DNA of 64,000 nucleotides, from contig CAWEMY010000008.1 of the NCBI GenBank assembly GCA_963810305.1, forward strand, positions 1 to 64,000, in the 5' to 3' direction. The position numbers and the translations under genes were made by a program. The notes below the pieces were generated by a model that saw nothing but the letters and a program-made list of their open reading frames with translations, made no database searches and had not been told where the DNA came from. The DNA is from JACDCA01 sp963810305. GTDB taxonomy: Bacteria > Acidobacteriota > Vicinamibacteria > Vicinamibacterales > 2-12-FULL-66-21. This document shows positions 35,924 through 43,637 of this stretch, piece by piece (position 1 is the first letter of the stretch; the number at the start of each line of letters is the position of its first letter).

Positions 35924-37504
35924 CTTCCTCAGGACTTTGCCGGGAAGCGAGGAGGTGAACTTGCCATCATCGATCACCACCTGCCCATTGACGAGGACGT
36001 AGGCCATGCCCTCGGCGAGCCGGTGAGGGTCGGTGTAGGTGGCGCGCTCGACGATCTTGGCGGGGTCGAAGATAGCAAGGTCGGCGGCAACCCCTTCCCT
36101 GATCGCGCCGCGGTCCGTCATCCCAAAAACCGTGGCCGGGAGAGTCGTCATGGAGCGGACCGCGTGTTCGAGGGATACCGTCTGCCGTTCGCGAACATAC
36201 AGCGACAGCTTCCGGGCGAAGGCGCCGTAGTTTCGCGGATGGGGCTTACCTTCGGTCAGCAGCACGAGGCCACCGTCGCTCGACGTCATCGTGTACGGCT
36301 GCCGCATCAAGTGGACGATGTCCTCTTCGGCCATGTTGAAGGACACGATCGATGCGCCACCACGCGCGATCATTTCGAGTGCTTCGCGGACCGGCGGGTG
36401 GTTCTGCGACATCGCAATCTGTTCGAGACTCTTGCCTTCACGCGCGGGATCCGCGCGGTAGTGCGCGATCACGATTGCGCTCGCGCCGCCGCGGCGGCGG
36501 AGGTTTTCGGTCGCGATCTTCTCCACCCGTTCGAACCCCGCGCGCTGATCTGGTGACATTGCCTCAGGGGTCGCGAGGTGCTCGAGCGAAGGCACATCCA
36601 CACCGTCCGGTAACAGTGCGGCGCGAAGGCTCGTGGATGAGGCTTCGTAGGCGTATTGGTCGGTGAACACCTGAACGCCGCGGCCGCGGGCCGCGTCAAT
36701 GCGGTGCGTGATCGCGTGCGCGAGCCCCCAGCTGTCCGGTCCGAGAGCCTTCACGTGGCTGACGATGCCGATCGTTCCGGCTTCCTGCGCAATTCGAATG
36801 ACCTCTTCGACCGCGGCGACGACGCCGATGCTGTAGTTCCCCTCGTCTCGTATGTGGCTCGTGTACAGGCCGCCGCGTTCCGCGGCGACTTTTGCGAGCT
36901 CAATCACCTCTTCAGTCGTGGCGAAACTGCCGGGCGTGTAGAACAGTCCACTTGAAAGGCCGTAGGCGCCCTGGTCCGTCCCTCGCCGGACGAGGCCGCG
37001 CATCTTGTCGAGTTCCTCACCCGTCGGAGCGCGGTTCGCCGACCCCATCACCGCACGACGGACGCTGCCGTGGCCGATCAGCAGCGCGACGTTCGGCCCG
37101 AGGCCCCCTTTCTCCAGCTCCGCGCGTTGCGCGGCAAGATCCACGGGACCGCCACCATCGGGGTTGACAACGGCTGTGGTCACTCCCTGCGCGATCAGCG
37201 GCTGCCCCTGGCGCAACTGTTCGCGGTTCAGCCCTTCGCCCGCATGTGAGTGGACGTCAATGAATCCTGGTGTGATAAGCCGATCCGCCGCGTCGATCAC
37301 GCGAGCTGCGCGGGCGCCGGGCAGACGCCGAACCGCAGCTATCAAGCCGCCGCGAATACCTATGTCGGCACGGATCCAGGGATTGCCCGAGCCATCCATG
37401 ACGCGACCGTTCTGAATCAGGACATCAAAAGTCTCTGACGGCTGGGCTTGTGACAGTGCCAATGACGCTATAACGGCCACCAGCGCGAACAACGGGCGAA
37501 GCAT
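35918..37504 (-). CDS. D-aminoacylase/N-acyl-D-amino-acid deacylase family amidohydrolase, exported
   Basis: 528 residues with leader LRPLFALVAVIASLALSQAQ. Amidohydrolase superfamily, D-aminoacylase branch: ADRLITPGFIDVHSHAGEGL with the metal-binding HxH near residue 85, GVTTAVVNPDGGGPVDLAAQ, GAYGLSSGLFYTPG, GLYTSHIRDEGNYSIG, and SHVKALGPDSWGLAHAI. A C-terminal TSSDGGL carries the catalytic aspartate, and NYGAFARKLSLYVRERQTVS is typical of the family. It would release D-amino acids from N-acyl conjugates in the periplasm, or hydrolyse related N-acyl or dipeptide substrates. The metal cysteine of classic enzymes is not evident in the expected position. Its stop codon lies in a heptamer array. 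Confidence 0.88.
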   Translation of the reverse strand: MLRPLFALVAVIASLALSQAQPSETFDVLIQNGRVMDGSGNPWIRADIGIRGGLIAAVRRLPGARAARVIDAADRLITPGFIDVHSHAGEGLNREQLRQGQPLIAQGVTTAVVNPDGGGPVDLAAQRAELEKGGLGPNVALLIGHGSVRRAVMGSANRAPTGEELDKMRGLVRRGTDQGAYGLSSGLFYTPGSFATTEEVIELAKVAAERGGLYTSHIRDEGNYSIGVVAAVEEVIRIAQEAGTIGIVSHVKALGPDSWGLAHAITHRIDAARGRGVQVFTDQYAYEASSTSLRAALLPDGVDVPSLEHLATPEAMSPDQRAGFERVEKIATENLRRRGGASAIVIAHYRADPAREGKSLEQIAMSQNHPPVREALEMIARGGASIVSFNMAEEDIVHLMRQPYTMTSSDGGLVLLTEGKPHPRNYGAFARKLSLYVRERQTVSLEHAVRSMTTLPATVFGMTDRGAIREGVAADLAIFDPAKIVERATYTDPHRLAEGMAYVLVNGQVVIDDGKFTSSLPGKVLRKR

Positions 37505-37526
37505 CGGCGGATTGTAGCGCGGGCAT

Positions 37527-37587
37527 GCTACGTGCTACGTGCTACGTGCTACGTGCTACGACGTGACGTGCTACGTGACTGACGTGC
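37527..37587. repeat. Heptamer array (GCTACGT family) in a divergent gap
   Basis: Four perfect GCTACGT units followed by degenerate GACGTGAC and GACGTGCT units, between the divergent D-aminoacylase and small membrane-protein genes. One of only a few arrays in a promoter-containing gap. Confidence 0.88.
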
Positions 37588-37603
37588 TGAGAGCCTGGAG
37601 CTG

Positions 37604-37984
37604 ATGATGACTGATGGAACAAGAAATCTGACCCTCGATCGGAGTGAGAAGAGCGTCTGGGACAAACCGGGATTTGGGGCGACACTTTCGACCTACGACC
37701 AGGAGCGCTGGTTTGCCGCCGCCTGGGGATCCGCGCTCGCGATGATCGGCGCTCGCCGAGGTGGGTTCGCCGGCGGCCTCATTGCGACGCTCGGGACGGT
37801 TCTGACCATCCGCGCCGCCATGGGACGCCATGATTTCAGGGCCGGCCGCGCGTGGCTCGATCGCGCGCTCCAGGATCGCGGCTACAGCCCGCAGGACGTC
37901 GTCGACGACGCCTCGGCTGAGTCCTTCCCCGCGAGCGACTCCCCGTCGTGGACGCCAACGGCTGGAGCCAGGGCCGAGCGCTAA
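37604..37984 (+). CDS. Small membrane-associated protein, function unknown
   Basis: 126 residues. N-terminus is polar (NLTLDRSEKSVWDKPGFGAT), then WFAAAWGSALAMIGARRGGF and GGLIATLGTVLTIRAAMG form one or two membrane segments. The C-terminal VVDDASAESFPASDSPSWTP is a motif seen at the ends of many short proteins from soil bacteria, purpose unknown. It precedes the SRPBCC gene on the same strand with a 101-base heptamer array between. The two probably belong together, since both have a similar DUF2892-like membrane segment. Confidence 0.65.
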   Translation: MMTDGTRNLTLDRSEKSVWDKPGFGATLSTYDQERWFAAAWGSALAMIGARRGGFAGGLIATLGTVLTIRAAMGRHDFRAGRAWLDRALQDRGYSPQDVVDDASAESFPASDSPSWTPTAGARAER

Positions 37985-38084
37985 TGGATTGGCGATTGCT
38001 GATTGCGGATTGGCGATTGCCGGATTGCAGATTGGGAATTGAGGATTGAGAACTGACGATTGACGACTGACGACTGAGGATTGA
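37983..38084. repeat. Heptamer array (GATTGGC/CGACTGA family)
   Basis: Fourteen 7-bp units that drift along the array from GATTGGC and GATTGCT through GATTGAG to CGACTGA. It begins at the TAA of the gene at 37604-37984 and ends two bases before the ATG of the SRPBCC gene. The related family is at 46316-46402. Confidence 0.9.
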
Positions 38085-38085
38085 C

Positions 38086-38811
38086 ATGGACTACATGGAG
38101 ATGCAGTTTCCCGGCGACACCCAGGATGCGCGTGCTCGGAGCGGACGCAACATCAGCGATGCGGAGCGCTGGCTGTCGATGGCGGCGGGGATCGGTCTCG
38201 CGGCGTATGGCGTCAGCCGGCGGCGGCCGGCTGGGTGGGCATTGGCGGGTCTTGGTGCGCTGCTCTTCCGGCGCGGCGCGACGTCGCACTGCGATGTCTA
38301 CGAGATGCTCGGCCTCAACACGGCGGGCACCGGCGAGGATACTCGTCGTGCGCTTGGCGGGAGCGCGGGCGTCATTGTCGACGAAAGCGTCACGATCAAC
38401 CGGCCGATATCCGAGCTCTATCGATTCTGGCGAAACCTGGAGAACCTGCCTCAATTCATGTTCCACCTCGAGTCGGTCGAGCGGATCACCGACACGCTGT
38501 CGCGGTGGCGGGCAATGGGGCCGGCGGGCAGCAATGTCGAGTGGACCGCCGAGATCATCAACGAAGTGCCAGACCAGGTGATCGGCTGGCGCTCCATTGA
38601 AGGGTCCGACGTCGTCTCCGCCGGGTCAGTGAACTTCGACCAGGTCACCGGCGGAACGCGGGTCCGCGTCCGCCTGCAGTACAGCCCGCCGGGAGGCAAA
38701 GTCGGGGCCGCCGTCGCACGGCTGATGGGCAGGGATCCGGCCACCGAGATTCGTCAGGACTTGCAGCGTTTCAAGAGGATCGTCGAGAGCCAGGACGTTC
38801 ATAGTTCATAG
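38086..38811 (+). CDS. SRPBCC-domain protein with N-terminal membrane segment
   Basis: 241 residues. Residues 25-70 (AERWLSMAAGIGLAAYGVSR, GWALAGLGALLFRRGATSH) match the DUF2892-like membrane hairpin. Residues 100-235 are a START/polyketide-cyclase-like SRPBCC domain: VDESVTINRPISELYRFWRN, LPQFMFHLESVERI, WTAEIINEVPDQVIGWRSIE, TRVRVRLQYSPPGGKVG. This common soil-bacterial combination probably binds a hydrophobic ligand at the membrane; the ligand is unknown. The last two residues and the TAG stop are part of a GTTCATA heptamer array, so repeat has entered the coding end. Confidence 0.82.
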   Translation: MDYMEMQFPGDTQDARARSGRNISDAERWLSMAAGIGLAAYGVSRRRPAGWALAGLGALLFRRGATSHCDVYEMLGLNTAGTGEDTRRALGGSAGVIVDESVTINRPISELYRFWRNLENLPQFMFHLESVERITDTLSRWRAMGPAGSNVEWTAEIINEVPDQVIGWRSIEGSDVVSAGSVNFDQVTGGTRVRVRLQYSPPGGKVGAAVARLMGRDPATEIRQDLQRFKRIVESQDVHSS

Positions 38812-38825
38812 TTCATCGTTCATGC
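38799..38825. repeat. Heptamer array (GTTCATA) holding the stop codons of two convergent genes
   Basis: Four units GTTCATA, GTTCATA, GTTCATC, GTTCATG. The plus strand gives the TAG of the SRPBCC gene, and the minus strand gives the TGA of the truncated GT4 gene. Confidence 0.88.
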
Positions 38826-39658
38826 CGTCGGCGATCCGCCAGCGCATACCAATCAGCGATCGCCGAAGCGTCGAGCTGCCCGAGGTGCCTCACCGCGCCT
38901 GACGGCGTGAACGTGCCGGAGGCACCGTCCCCATCATCGGCAACATAGACGGGCCAACCAAGCGTCGGCGCGACGTCACACAGAGCTCCGATGTTCCTGG
39001 CTTCGTCCGACAGCCGCCCTACGGCGAACACAAACGGCTCCTTCTGTACGTCGCGTGGTGACAGGCCAGCCGACACAGACCCGTTGGGAATGACCGAGCA
39101 CGGCGCCGCGAACTTGTATTCCCGCTTCATCTCGGCCAACAGCGCGAATGTCGTTGCGGCAACCATCGTCGCAGAGTCGAGCCCGGTCTCGACTCTGCGG
39201 CCGTATTGCGTCCAGATGGGCGGTGCATCCTCGCCGTGCACTCCACGCCACCAGGTGCGGACGCACGAATGGACGACCGCCAGCACCGGCACCGGCCATG
39301 GGAGCACCGCGTGCCAGGAGCCATTGAGATGAACGACGTCGGCGCGGCAACGGCGCGCGGCGTCCAGCAACCAGGCCGAGGACGCGGCGAAGTCGTTCTC
39401 GGCGCCGTCAATCCATTCGAGCTTGAACGGCGCCTCCACGACTTGGACGTCCGTCGCAGCGGCTGCCGAGCGCTGCTGGGCAGTCATCGCGGGTCCCATC
39501 ACGGCCAGGGTGACTTCGACGTCGCGATCGCGAAGGGCAGCGGCGAGATCCAGCGCGTAAATCCAAACGCCGCCCACCGCGTCGGCCGTCATCAGGACGC
39601 GCTTCACCGTCGCCGCCGCAGCATCACCAGGCCGCGGCAGCTCTCGGTTCGGCGTCAT
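38813..39658 (-). CDS. Glycosyltransferase, GT4 type, C-terminally truncated
   Basis: 281 codons. N-terminal GT-B fold is intact: KRVLMTADAVGGVWIYALDL, DVVHLNGSWHAVLPWPVPVL, VVHSCVRTWWRGVHG, and the linker SVIPNGSVSAGLSPRD. The C-terminal donor-binding half starts (FVFAVGRLSDEARNIGALCD, GAVRHLGQLDASAIADWYAL) but stops at ALADRRRHER, just where the conserved P-x-R-x-E-P-F-G region should begin. The last codons and stop are made of the ATGAAC heptamer repeat. So about 90 residues are missing and the protein is unlikely to be active. It overlaps the epimerase remnant upstream by ATGA, so both come from an old glycan cluster. Confidence 0.8.
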   Translation of the reverse strand: MTPNRELPRPGDAAAATVKRVLMTADAVGGVWIYALDLAAALRDRDVEVTLAVMGPAMTAQQRSAAAATDVQVVEAPFKLEWIDGAENDFAASSAWLLDAARRCRADVVHLNGSWHAVLPWPVPVLAVVHSCVRTWWRGVHGEDAPPIWTQYGRRVETGLDSATMVAATTFALLAEMKREYKFAAPCSVIPNGSVSAGLSPRDVQKEPFVFAVGRLSDEARNIGALCDVAPTLGWPVYVADDGDGASGTFTPSGAVRHLGQLDASAIADWYALADRRRHER

Positions 39659-39779
39659 GCTGTGAGTCTCACCTGCGCTGAGAGATTGTCGAGCGCGCGG
39701 ACGCGGTGGCCGCGGGCGAGCAGCTCGTCGGCCAGATGCGATCCGATGAATCCCGCCCTCCCGTTATCAGGATGTGCAT
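39655..39779 (-). pseudogene. NAD-dependent epimerase/dehydratase fragment
   Basis: Only the first 40 codons of an extended SDR epimerase remain: MHILITGG then, after a frame change near 39755, AGFIGSHLADELLARGHRVR and ALDNLSAQVRLTA. This is the Rossmann glycine motif and beta-2 of UDP-sugar epimerases. The stop overlaps the GT4 start. The rest of the enzyme (about 280 residues) is gone, implying an internal deletion that fused its beginning to the GT4 gene. Confidence 0.75.
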
Positions 39780-40240
39780 GAACGATGTGATCCTTCCCCG
39801 TGGATCGTTTTCACGGTGTCGGACTGGCGCAAAACCCCTCCCGCAAGGACCAGTGAGCAAACGCAGTTCCACCGCTGGCCGCACGACCATTCGCGCTCAG
39901 GGCGTATGGGGATGAGAGTTGGAGACGGCGAGCGTATGAAATCCCCACGCGAACTCGCCAGAAGTAATCACCCCGATGGGGCCCGGGTATGAACAGTGCG
40001 GGAAGGACTGACAGGAAATCTAGGAGCGGAACAAGTAACTCGTTTTCACGAAGAACATCGAGCGCCACCAGCGAAGGATTCGACAGGACACCACCGCCAG
40101 CGCGTTCGACGCGCGATCGCCGAAATGAGGATCGGTGGAGGGCAGAGACGTGCCCGAACTGCGATCACCGATCGCAAGCTGTCGATAGATACGGGATATG
40201 AACCGGTGATTCGGGGATGGACGGTGCCCTTTTAGGTAAA
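39780..40240. other. Gene-free stretch upstream of the decayed epimerase/GT4 pair
   Basis: About 460 bases with no reading frame that resembles a protein family on either strand. The longest frame (85 codons, minus, 39811-40068) has a short hydrophobic run but no supporting signal. No repeat array or strong hairpin was seen. It is probably degraded coding sequence or promoter space. Confidence 0.5.
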
Positions 40241-40259
40241 ATGATGAGCAGGAGTCTCT

Positions 40260-40487
40260 ATGGCCCAGAAATCCCGACCTACATTGATGAAGCGCGAGCG
40301 TGAGAAGGCTCGCGTTGAACGACAGAAGATGAAAGAGGCGCGTCGCGCGGACCGTTCCCAGCGCCCTTCTGATCGCCCTGACGATGGCACCGATCCAGAC
40401 ATCGCACACATCAAGCCGGGACCTCAGCCGTTGGCCGATTGGCAGGTCGATCCAGAAGAAGAGGCCGGAGAACCCAAAAACGGCTGA
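40260..40487 (+). CDS. Small highly charged protein, function unknown
   Basis: 75 residues: MAQKSRPTLMKREREKARVE, then RQKMKEARRADRSQRPSDRP, an acidic stretch DDGTDPDIAHIKPGPQPLAD and WQVDPEEEAGEPKNG. A basic, probably helical N-terminal half and an acidic C-terminal half, no hydrophobic core. The ribosome site AGGAG is seven bases before the ATG, and hairpins close it at the 3' end, which supports a real gene. The composition suggests nucleic-acid or ribosome binding (inference). Small proteins of this look occur in Acidobacteria. Confidence 0.65.
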   Translation: MAQKSRPTLMKREREKARVERQKMKEARRADRSQRPSDRPDDGTDPDIAHIKPGPQPLADWQVDPEEEAGEPKNG

Positions 40488-40514
40488 TGTTGGGACATCA
40501 GCCCTAAAGGGCTG
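40486..40514. terminator. Double hairpin after the small charged-protein gene
   Basis: GATGT-TGGG-ACATC (40486-40499) followed directly by CAGCCCT-AA-AGGGCTG (40499-40514). The second palindrome, with TA in place of TT, is shared with the tandem repeat at 43493-43579, so it may be a dispersed REP-like element as well as a terminator. Confidence 0.55.
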
Positions 40515-40532
40515 GCCTTACGAATAGCGGGC

Positions 40533-40560
40533 TTGACACTATATCCGCTGTGAATATACT
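40533..40560 (+). promoter_or_regulatory. Leaderless promoter of padR-permease operon
   Basis: TTGACA (40533-40538), 16-base spacer, TATACT (40555-40560), six bases, then GTG at 40567. The spacer has imperfect symmetry ATATCC-GCTG-TGAATAT, a candidate PadR operator. Confidence 0.65.
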
Positions 40561-40566
40561 CACCGC

Positions 40567-40929
40567 GTGACGTTTACCGCCGACGAAGTCGCTGCTCTTC
40601 TTCCGCTTCCATCCGCAACGTTTCATATCCTGATCGCCCTCGCCGAGGGGGACCGGCACGGCTACGCGATCATCCAGGACACCAGCGTCCGGAGCCGCGG
40701 CACGATCCGGCTCAGTCCGGGCACGCTATATCGCTCCGTCCAGCGAATGCTCGAGCAGGGGCTGATCGAAGAGACCCGCACGCGTCCTGCACCGGAGGAA
40801 GACGACGAGCGGCGTCGGTATTACCGGCTGACCAGGTTCGGCGCCGCGGTCGCGCGTGCCGAAGCGGGACGGCTTCAGGATCTGGTCACGCTCGCGAGAG
40901 CCAGCGGCTTTGCGCCGGAGTCTGCGTGA
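40567..40929 (+). CDS. PadR-family transcriptional regulator
   Basis: 120 residues from a GTG. PadR winged helix: TFHILIALAEGDRHGYAIIQ, RGTIRLSPGTLYRSVQRMLE, GLIEETRTRPAPEEDDERRR and YYRLTRFGAAVARAEAGRL. The three-helix DNA-binding unit and beta-wing are complete. PadR genes next to MacB-type orphan permeases are a hallmark of Acidobacteriota. It overlaps the permease start by four bases (ATGA), so it very likely regulates its own operon and the permease, perhaps in response to the exported compound. Confidence 0.93.
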   Translation: MTFTADEVAALLPLPSATFHILIALAEGDRHGYAIIQDTSVRSRGTIRLSPGTLYRSVQRMLEQGLIEETRTRPAPEEDDERRRYYRLTRFGAAVARAEAGRLQDLVTLARASGFAPESA

Positions 40930-43496
40930 TGGCGCTGTATCGCCTGCTGCTCCGCCTCTATCCGGCATCCTTCAGGAACGAGTACGGAGAAGAAATGTGC
41001 CGGTTGTTCGCCGAGCGCCGCCGCGTCGCGGGCGTCGGTGCGTGGATCGAAGTGCTGTCCGACGCCTTCACCACTGCACCTCGCATTCACCTGGATGTGC
41101 TCATCCAGGACCTCCGCTACGCCAGACGCTCTCTTCTGCGTACGCCGGCATTCGCGCTGACCGCCATTGCCGTAACCGCTCTTGGTATCGGGGCGAATAC
41201 GGCGGTGTTCTCGATCACCGATCGCGTGCTCCTGAGGCCACTTCCCTTCCGGGCCCCCGATCGACTCGTGCGCATCTGGGAGAACTCGCCGTTCTCGCCA
41301 CAACTCGAGCCCGCACCCGCAAACTATCGCGACTGGCGCACGATGGCGACGAGCTTTGAATCGATGGGCGCGCACATCGTGCTCTCGTTGAACATGATCC
41401 GTCCCGAACCGGAGCGGGTCGCCGGCAGCGGCCTGACCTCACACGTCCTGCCGCTGCTCGGTGTGCAGCCGGCCCTGGGGCGGTGGTTTCTTCCGGAGGA
41501 GGATCGCCCCGGCGCAGCCGGCGTTGCGATCCTCAGCGACGCGCTCTGGAGGCGGGCGTTCGCCGCGGACCCGAACGTTGTCGGTACCCAGGTACGCCTC
41601 GATCCCGAAGTGTTCACCGTGGTCGGAGTGATGCCTGCCGGCTTTTACTATCCCGATCGCGAAACGCAGCTCTGGGTCCCGGCCCGGCTGCCTCCCGACG
41701 AAGACCGCGACAATAACTGGCTGGGGGTCGTGGCGCGACTGAAGCCGGGGGCTACGCTCCAGGACGCACGCAACCAGATGAACGGTGTGATGACGTCGCT
41801 GGAACGCACCTATCCGAAGGAGCTCGAGCAGACACGCGTAACGATCCGGACGCTCGACGACCAGGTGTCGAATCAGTCGCGCATGCTCCTCCGCATGCTC
41901 GCCGGCGGCTCGCTCTGTTTGCTGTTGATCGCCTGTACCAACCTGGCGAGTCTTCTTCTCGTGCGGTTCATCACACGCCGCCGCGAGATCACCGTCCGCG
42001 CGGCGCTCGGCGCCGGGCGCGAACGGATCGTGCGGCAGCTGCTCACCGAAACACTGCTGCTGTCGGCGATCGGAGGTGCGGCCGGGATTGCGCTGGCCGC
42101 GGTTGCCACGCCTCTGCTGGCGCGCCTCGTTCCGACGTCATTGCCCGTCTCTGACGCCACCGTACTCGATGCCAGGGTGCTGGTCTTCGCGGCGTTTCTC
42201 ACGACGGTCACCGGCCTCCTCTTCGGCGTCATCCCGGCATTGCGGGCGTGGCGCGGGACCGGCGCCGAAGGGCTTCGCGAGGGGGCGCGCGCGGCGCTGG
42301 CCGGGCGCGAGCGGCTGAGAGGCATGCTCGTCGTCGCGCAGATTTCCGCGTCCATCGTCCTCCTCGTCTGTGCCGGATTGATGATGCGCGCGCTGGTCCG
42401 GGTACAAACGATCGACCCCGGCTTCTCGGCTGAGAACGTGCTAACGATGAGGACGTCGCTGCCTGCCGGCAAGTACAAGACGACGGCGGCGAAGACGCAG
42501 TTCTACGATCGCGTGCGTGCCGAGGTGAGTGCGCTGCCAAGTGTTACGAGTGTCGCCTACACGAGTGGCGCCCCGATGGCGATGCGCGGGGGTATCTGGC
42601 CGGTGGAGGCACCCGGCCAGGGTGCGGTACAGCAGGAGCTGCAAACAAGTACCGCCAGCTTGCGAATCGTGACGCCAGCATATTTTCAGACCCTCCGCAT
42701 CCCATTGCAGTCCGGTCGGGATGTCGCTGAGTCGGATACGTTCGACAGCCAGTTTGTCGCCGTCGTTTCGGAGTCGTTCGCGAAGCGCTACTGGCCACGA
42801 GGCGAGGCGATCGGGCGGACGTTCAAGTTCGCGTTCTTCGAGCGCACGATCGTCGGCATCGCGGCCGACGTGCGGGTCCGCGGCCTGGAACGGATCAGCG
42901 AACCGCAGGTCTATGTCCCGTACAAGCAGTTCCCCGACGGCGGCGTCCCGTTCTACGCTCCAAAAGATCTCCTGATCAGGAGTGACGGGGATCCAACCTC
43001 CCTCATTCCGGCCGTGCGCGGCATCATTCGCGCGGCGGACCCCGAACTGCCGATCTCAGACGTCCGGCCGATGGCGGCCATCGTCGCACTGGAGACCGCT
43101 TCGCGGCGAACACAGATCAGTGTCCTTGGTCTCTTTGCCGCCATGGCGCTGCTCCTCGCTGGAGTGGGCATCCATGGACTCCTGGCGTTTGCCGTGTCGC
43201 AGCGCCGGCAGGAGATCGGCGTCCGCATGGCGCTCGGCGCGCGCCCGGCAAACGTCCTGGGCATGGTCCTGCGGGAAAGCTTGGTGCTCGCAGGGATCGG
43301 TTGTGTGACGGGCATGGTGCTGGGGTATTTCTCCGGCCGTGCCTTCGACGCGATTCTGGCTGGCGTGCGCCCCAACGACATTCCGACGTTCGTCGCCGCG
43401 GCTGCGGTCACGCTCCTCATGACCCTGTCAGGCAGCCTCGTTCCGGCGCTGCGAGCCGTCAAGGTCGACCCATCCACCGCCCTTCGCAACCCGTAG
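40926..43496 (+). CDS. ADOP-type ABC permease (MacB/FtsX fold, no ATPase)
   Basis: 856 residues. N-terminal prefix LYRLLLRLYPASFRNEYGEE, typical of ADOP proteins. First MacB-PCD unit with a membrane helix near residue 75 (LTAIAVTALGIGANTAVFSI) and a long periplasmic domain. First FtsX triple helix near 320-450 (LCLLLIACTNLASLLLVRFI, VRAALGAGRERIVRQLLTET). Then a second helix GMLVVAQISASIVLLVCAGL and second periplasmic domain, and a final FtsX unit (LFAAMALLLAGVGIHGLLAF, VRMALGARPANVLGMVL). Such permeases lack a partner ATPase gene nearby; they may share one or act in mechanotransmission like MacB. Coupled to padR by overlap. The stop is the start of a 29-bp tandem repeat. Confidence 0.92.
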   Translation: MMALYRLLLRLYPASFRNEYGEEMCRLFAERRRVAGVGAWIEVLSDAFTTAPRIHLDVLIQDLRYARRSLLRTPAFALTAIAVTALGIGANTAVFSITDRVLLRPLPFRAPDRLVRIWENSPFSPQLEPAPANYRDWRTMATSFESMGAHIVLSLNMIRPEPERVAGSGLTSHVLPLLGVQPALGRWFLPEEDRPGAAGVAILSDALWRRAFAADPNVVGTQVRLDPEVFTVVGVMPAGFYYPDRETQLWVPARLPPDEDRDNNWLGVVARLKPGATLQDARNQMNGVMTSLERTYPKELEQTRVTIRTLDDQVSNQSRMLLRMLAGGSLCLLLIACTNLASLLLVRFITRRREITVRAALGAGRERIVRQLLTETLLLSAIGGAAGIALAAVATPLLARLVPTSLPVSDATVLDARVLVFAAFLTTVTGLLFGVIPALRAWRGTGAEGLREGARAALAGRERLRGMLVVAQISASIVLLVCAGLMMRALVRVQTIDPGFSAENVLTMRTSLPAGKYKTTAAKTQFYDRVRAEVSALPSVTSVAYTSGAPMAMRGGIWPVEAPGQGAVQQELQTSTASLRIVTPAYFQTLRIPLQSGRDVAESDTFDSQFVAVVSESFAKRYWPRGEAIGRTFKFAFFERTIVGIAADVRVRGLERISEPQVYVPYKQFPDGGVPFYAPKDLLIRSDGDPTSLIPAVRGIIRAADPELPISDVRPMAAIVALETASRRTQISVLGLFAAMALLLAGVGIHGLLAFAVSQRRQEIGVRMALGARPANVLGMVLRESLVLAGIGCVTGMVLGYFSGRAFDAILAGVRPNDIPTFVAAAAVTLLMTLSGSLVPALRAVKVDPSTALRNP

Positions 43497-43579
43497 TCCA
43501 GCCCTTTAGGGCTGCGCACTCGTAGTCCAGCCCTTTAGGGCTGCGCACTCGTAGTCCAGCGCTTCAGGGCTGCGCATCG
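43493..43579 (+). repeat. Three tandem 29-bp repeats containing a 16-bp palindrome
   Basis: Copies at 43493-43521, 43522-43550 (identical) and 43551-43579 (diverged), each starting GTAGTCCAG and holding CAGCCCTTTAGGGCTG, a palindrome around TT. The TAG in the first copy is the stop codon of the permease. The palindrome can also end transcription. Confidence 0.9.
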
Positions 43580-43637
43580 GTAGAACGTCCAGCCCTGGCA
43601 AAACGGGACGGCCCCCGCTGTCGTATACCCTCTATAT

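Noticed and set aside
39811..40068. An 85-codon minus-strand hydrophobic frame
   Set aside because: One leucine-rich run, no ribosome site, no neighbour; probably chance.
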